A program made the position numbers and the translations under genes. Shown here piece by piece: positions 5,671-7,742 of a DNA stretch of 7,742 nucleotides. The stretch is from Actinomycetes bacterium (GTDB taxonomy: Bacteria; Actinomycetota; Acidimicrobiia; Acidimicrobiales; Microtrichaceae). Under the pieces are notes generated by a model that did not search any database, had not been told where the DNA came from, and saw only the letters and a list, made by a program, of their open reading frames with translations. The stretch spans positions 1 to 7,742 of the forward strand of contig JAFAFZ010000083.1 in the NCBI GenBank assembly GCA_023423215.1, given 5' to 3'. The stretch's first letter is position 1. Each line of letters opens with the position of its first letter.

Positions 5671-5716
5671 TGGCAGAACTGCCACTCGGCAACTGTGCCA
5701 GATGGCATGTATGCCA
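5671..5716. promoter_or_regulatory. Three tandem TetR-type operators, 16-bp period
   Basis: Three 14-base palindromes of the form TGGCA-N4-TGCCA follow one another at exact 16-base steps: TGGCAGAACTGCCA (5671-5684), CGGCAACTGTGCCA (5687-5700, one mismatch) and TGGCATGTATGCCA (5703-5716). The first extends to a 7+7 inverted repeat (5670-5685). A further half-site, CGCCA, falls in register at 5728-5732. The array lies in the divergent gap between the MFS and TetR genes and its third unit covers the -35 of the proposed tetR promoter. It is most likely the binding region of the adjacent TetR protein and controls both genes. Confidence 0.85.
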
Positions 5717-5739
5717 GCAATGGTCGTCGCCAGTAGCAT
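5711..5739 (+). promoter_or_regulatory. Leaderless promoter of the tetR gene
   Basis: ATGCCA (5711-5716, 4/6 to TTGACA), 17 bases, then TAGCAT (5734-5739), which ends seven bases before ATG 5747. There is no ribosome binding site, so the mRNA is probably leaderless. The -35 coincides with the right half of the third operator, which fits autorepression. Confidence 0.5.
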
Positions 5740-5746
5740 CGGTCAC

Positions 5747-6463
5747 ATGCCCTCCGCCGCCACGACCGCCGACGAGGTCCTCGCCGCGCCCGGCGTGTCG
5801 GGCGAGCCCGTGGGCCGACGGGAGCGCAAGGCGGCCTCGACCCGCCGCGCGATCGTCGACTCGGCCCGGCTCCTGTTCGAGGAGCAGGGCTACGCGGAGA
5901 CGACCGTCGACCAGATCGCCGAGCACGCGGACGTCGCCCCCCGCACCTTCTTCCGGTACTTCGCCACCAAGGAGGCGCTGCTCTTCGCCGACTTCGACGC
6001 CGAGCGCCAGGTCATGCTCGAGTCGCTCGAGGCCCGCCCCCGCGACGAAGACCCGATCGTGTCGATCGCGATCGTGCTCGACCGCTTCGCCCGGGTCCTC
6101 GTCGAGCGGCGCGGCGAGCTCGCCTGGGGCTTCCGCATCCACGGCGACCAGGACGCGCAGGAGCTCTACGAGCGGTCGATGCTGAAGCGCCACACGCAGG
6201 TGCGGGTCGCGCAGTTCCTCGCCGACCGCCTCGGCGTCGACGTCGAGGAGGATCCGCACCCCATGGCCTGGGCGATGGCGGTGATGGGGGTGTTCGGCTC
6301 GGTGATGAAGGTCGCCACGACCGAGGTCGACGACCGGGACCGGACCTACACGGTCGAGCAGGTGCACGAGATGCTGATCGACACCCTGCGCGACGCGGCG
6401 TCGACGATGAGCCGCATCGCGGACTCCCTCGAGCGCCGAGCACCGGACCTCGACCCGGCCTGA
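5747..6463 (+). CDS. TetR/AcrR-family transcriptional repressor
   Basis: A 238-residue regulator with a TetR DNA-binding domain at about residues 25-85. The first helix region is RRERKAASTRRAIVDSARLLF, and the helix-turn-helix spans TTVDQIAEHADVAPRTFFRYF (52-72), ending in the typical FFRYFATKEALL. The remaining ~150 residues would form the ligand-binding and dimerisation domain, whose sequence does not reveal the ligand. The ATG at 5747 is chosen over upstream in-frame starts because TAGCAT lies seven bases before it and the earlier codons fall in the operator array. The N-terminal tail before the domain is about 23 residues, slightly long. Divergence from the DHA2 exporter with shared palindromic operators is the classic efflux-pump arrangement, so it very likely represses both genes and is released by an exported compound. 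Confidence 0.94.
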   Translation: MPSAATTADEVLAAPGVSGEPVGRRERKAASTRRAIVDSARLLFEEQGYAETTVDQIAEHADVAPRTFFRYFATKEALLFADFDAERQVMLESLEARPRDEDPIVSIAIVLDRFARVLVERRGELAWGFRIHGDQDAQELYERSMLKRHTQVRVAQFLADRLGVDVEEDPHPMAWAMAVMGVFGSVMKVATTEVDDRDRTYTVEQVHEMLIDTLRDAASTMSRIADSLERRAPDLDPA

Positions 6464-6464
6464 A

Positions 6465-6485
6465 CCGGACCGCGGTGTCCGCCGG
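6465..6485. terminator. Possible short bidirectional terminator hairpin
   Basis: In the 24 bases between the convergent tetR and DUF454 genes, GGAC (6467-6470) can pair with GTCC (6477-6480) around CGCGGT, and CC (6465-6466) with GG (6484-6485) after a bulge. No T-run is present. The position suits a terminator but the structure is weak. Confidence 0.25.
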
Positions 6486-6487
6486 AC

Positions 6488-6967
6488 TCAGCCCCGGGGG
6501 TCGAGGCCGCGGGCGGCCAGCACCTTCGCCCGGTCGGGCACCCGCCACAGGACGTAGGCGGCCCCCACCAGCCCGAGCGCCACGATCGCGGCCGAGAGCG
6601 CGGGGCGGCTCCGCAACAGCACGGCGGACAGCCCCGAGCAGCACACGATCGACCCCACGGCCCAGGTCTTCGCCGTGCGCGACATGCCGAGCCCGGCGCG
6701 GTGGTCGGCGACCATCCGGCCGACCTTCGGCAGGCCGAGGACCCACGCCTCGAAGCGGGGGCTGGAGCGCGAGAAGCAGTACGCGGCGATGATGAAGAAG
6801 ACCGTGGTCGGCAGGCCGGGCACGACGATGCCGAGCGATCCCAGGCCGACGGCCACCCATCCCGCTGCGAACCACAGCCAGCGGATCGGACGCGAGCGGA
6901 CGACGTCGGGGCGGGGGTCCAGGCCCTCGCCCGGCGGTGGATCCTCAGGCGTGACGTCGGGTGACAC
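6488..6967 (-). CDS. DUF454 (YbaN-like) inner-membrane protein
   Basis: A 159-residue membrane protein of the DUF454/YbaN family. The family signature is clear: SLGIVVPGLPTTVFFIIAAY across residues 44-63, followed at once by CFSRSSPRFEAWVLG (64-78) and a KVGRMVADHR segment (81-90). Hydrophobic stretches suggest about four membrane segments, near 29-47, 50-64, 102-118 and 123-141. The N-terminal 28 residues are polar and proline/acid-rich. The function of the family is not established. The start is GTG at 6965-6967 without a clear ribosome binding site; no better start lies before the first membrane segment. It is 21 bases downstream of another small membrane-protein gene on the same strand, so the two are probably co-transcribed. 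It converges with tetR. Confidence 0.87.
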   Translation of the reverse strand: MSPDVTPEDPPPGEGLDPRPDVVRSRPIRWLWFAAGWVAVGLGSLGIVVPGLPTTVFFIIAAYCFSRSSPRFEAWVLGLPKVGRMVADHRAGLGMSRTAKTWAVGSIVCCSGLSAVLLRSRPALSAAIVALGLVGAAYVLWRVPDRAKVLAARGLDPRG

Positions 6968-6988
6968 GCGGGACCACCGGCGATGCGC

Positions 6989-7399
6989 TCAGCGGCTGAT
7001 CAGCGTGTTGATGTCGATGACCGCGCTCACGAGCATGAACACGAAGATGGCGCCGCCCACCGCGGCGTAGCCCCAGCGGTACTTGTGGTCGGAGCCGAAG
7101 AACCGGCGCATCGAGATCACGATGGCGGTCATCGAGACGAGGCCGAGGACCAGGCCGACGATCGGGCGGGACACGCTGCCCGTCAGGTCCACGATCGGGG
7201 CCAGCAGCGGCAGCGCCACGTACATCAGCAGGCAGCGGACGGCGGAGACGGCGATCGACTTCCCGAAGACGCTCTCGGCACCGAAGATGCTGGTCGGCGG
7301 CGCGTCCACCGGCAGGCGGAGCAGGCGGCGCATCGCACGATCGGCCGGGGAGCGGACCGCGACGCCGGGGTCGACATGGGTCGTCACCACGGAATCCAT
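6989..7399 (-). CDS. Hypothetical three-helix membrane protein
   Basis: I do not recognise the family. The 136-residue protein has a polar N-terminal third (to about residue 45) and then three hydrophobic segments near 49-71, 79-97 and 109-128, with a basic/polar loop RRFFGSDHKYR (98-108) between the second and third. It ends a few residues after the last helix. The start at ATG 7397-7399 is chosen because TACCGT lies eight bases upstream with no ribosome binding site, the leaderless layout seen elsewhere in this window. An in-frame ATG at 7436-7438 would add 13 residues but has no start signal. It is followed after 21 bases by the DUF454 gene and probably forms a two-gene membrane-protein operon. 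No enzymatic motif is visible. That it is a real gene is supported by codon use and the coherent membrane topology. Confidence 0.75.
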   Translation of the reverse strand: MDSVVTTHVDPGVAVRSPADRAMRRLLRLPVDAPPTSIFGAESVFGKSIAVSAVRCLLMYVALPLLAPIVDLTGSVSRPIVGLVLGLVSMTAIVISMRRFFGSDHKYRWGYAAVGGAIFVFMLVSAVIDINTLISR

Positions 7400-7407
7400 C
7401 GCTGCAG

Positions 7408-7413
7408 ACGGTA
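7408..7413 (-). promoter_or_regulatory. -10 element for the hypothetical membrane protein gene
   Basis: On the minus strand TACCGT ends eight bases before the ATG at 7399, matching the leaderless pattern. No convincing -35 is seen. A small GC-rich inverted repeat GCCGGGGCCCGGC (7420-7432) lies just upstream and could be a terminator stem for the preceding GNAT gene. Confidence 0.35.
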
Positions 7414-7463
7414 CGCACTGCCGGGGCCCGGCGCACATCGACCGCCGGACGCCCGCGGGCCGC

Positions 7464-7742
7464 TCACAGCTCGTGCACCATCAGCTGGGTGTGCAGCCGG
7501 GTGCCGTCCCGCGCCCGCAGCCCGGGCACCCGGGTCACGGCGCCCTCGCGACGGAACCCCTGACGCTCGAAGAAGGCGATCGCGGCGTGGTTCTCGGCCA
7601 TCGTCTCGAGGTGGCAGCCGGCCGCCCCGACGCCGCGCAGCGTCCCGAGCCAGCCGGCGAGGAGCCGCTCCCCCACCCCGGCGCCGCGGGCCTCGGGCAG
7701 CAGGTCGACGTGGAGGTGGGCCGGCCAGCGGTCGTCCCGCAC
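7464..7742 (-). CDS. GNAT-family N-acetyltransferase, C-terminal part (5' end beyond window)
   Basis: The last 92 residues of a GNAT acetyltransferase; the N-terminus lies past the right edge, so the GTG at the edge need not be a start. The acetyl-CoA binding motif A is present: AHLHVDLLPEARGAGVG (8-24), with the R-G-A-G-V-G pyrophosphate loop at 19-24, followed by helix ERLLAGWL. Motif B follows with CHLETMAENHAAIAFFERQGF (43-63), where Asn51 and the AIAFFERQGF helix are typical. The PAHLHVDLLPEARG form resembles the acetyltransferase-like proteins related to the C-terminal domain of eukaryotic O-GlcNAcase, but the acceptor substrate cannot be predicted. It lies upstream of the membrane-protein pair on the same strand, 64 bases from the chosen start, and seems to be a separate unit. 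Confidence 0.85.
   Translation of the reverse strand: MRDDRWPAHLHVDLLPEARGAGVGERLLAGWLGTLRGVGAAGCHLETMAENHAAIAFFERQGFRREGAVTRVPGLRARDGTRLHTQLMVHEL

Noticed and set aside
5606..5746. A specific -35/-10 promoter for the MFS exporter
   Set aside because: Several weak TTGC-type and A/T-containing hexamers exist on the minus strand among the operators, but no pair is clearly better than the others.
5606..6367. Open minus-strand frame extending the MFS exporter upstream by 254 codons
   Set aside because: It lies opposite the well-supported tetR gene and its operators and shows no recognisable domain. It is a GC-rich shadow frame; MFS homology starts just after ATG 5605.

Overview
The window is dense, very GC-rich DNA from what looks like an Actinomycetota chromosome. 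Nearly every codon ends in G or C. Several genes start at an ATG placed 6-8 bases after a TANNNT -10 element with no ribosome binding site, the leaderless layout common in that phylum. The protein families also fit: HmuO-type heme oxygenase, HSL-type esterase, DHA2 exporter with TetR. I cannot name a genus. No rRNA, tRNA, CRISPR array, insertion sequence or phage gene was seen.

Layout. (1) 1-1462, minus strand: a heme-degradation operon made of a heme oxygenase, a small DUF2470 protein that overlaps it by 4 bases, and after 30 bases the N-terminal part of a Ser/Thr protein-kinase-like protein that runs off the left edge. The operon promoter carries an imperfect DtxR/IdeR-like box, suggesting iron control. 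(2) 1463-1835: a 373-base non-coding divergent intergenic region with a 20-bp-stem hairpin, two oppositely oriented copies of a 10-bp motif near its two ends, and a possible second minus-strand promoter. (3) 1836-2900, plus strand: an HSL-family (family IV) alpha/beta-hydrolase, followed by a 16-bp tandem repeat. (4) 3021-5605, minus strand: a DHA2 MFS exporter and, downstream, an SDR oxidoreductase with its own promoter. (5) 5606-5746: a shared divergent control region holding three evenly spaced TGGCA-N4-TGCCA palindromes. (6) 5747-6463, plus strand: a TetR-family regulator. (7) 6488-7742, minus strand: a DUF454 (YbaN-like) membrane protein, an unrecognised three-helix membrane protein, and the C-terminal part of a GNAT acetyltransferase cut by the right edge.

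How they work together. The heme oxygenase and DUF2470 protein would release iron from heme, with expression raised when iron is scarce. The kinase-like protein is probably co-transcribed, but its link to heme is unknown, and its ATP-binding lysine is an arginine. The TetR and the MFS exporter form a standard self-regulated efflux pair, and the operator array most likely controls both. The most notable features are the exact 16-bp operator spacing, the arginine in the kinase-like protein, and the structured region upstream of the heme oxygenase. No clearly new defence or mobile system is present.
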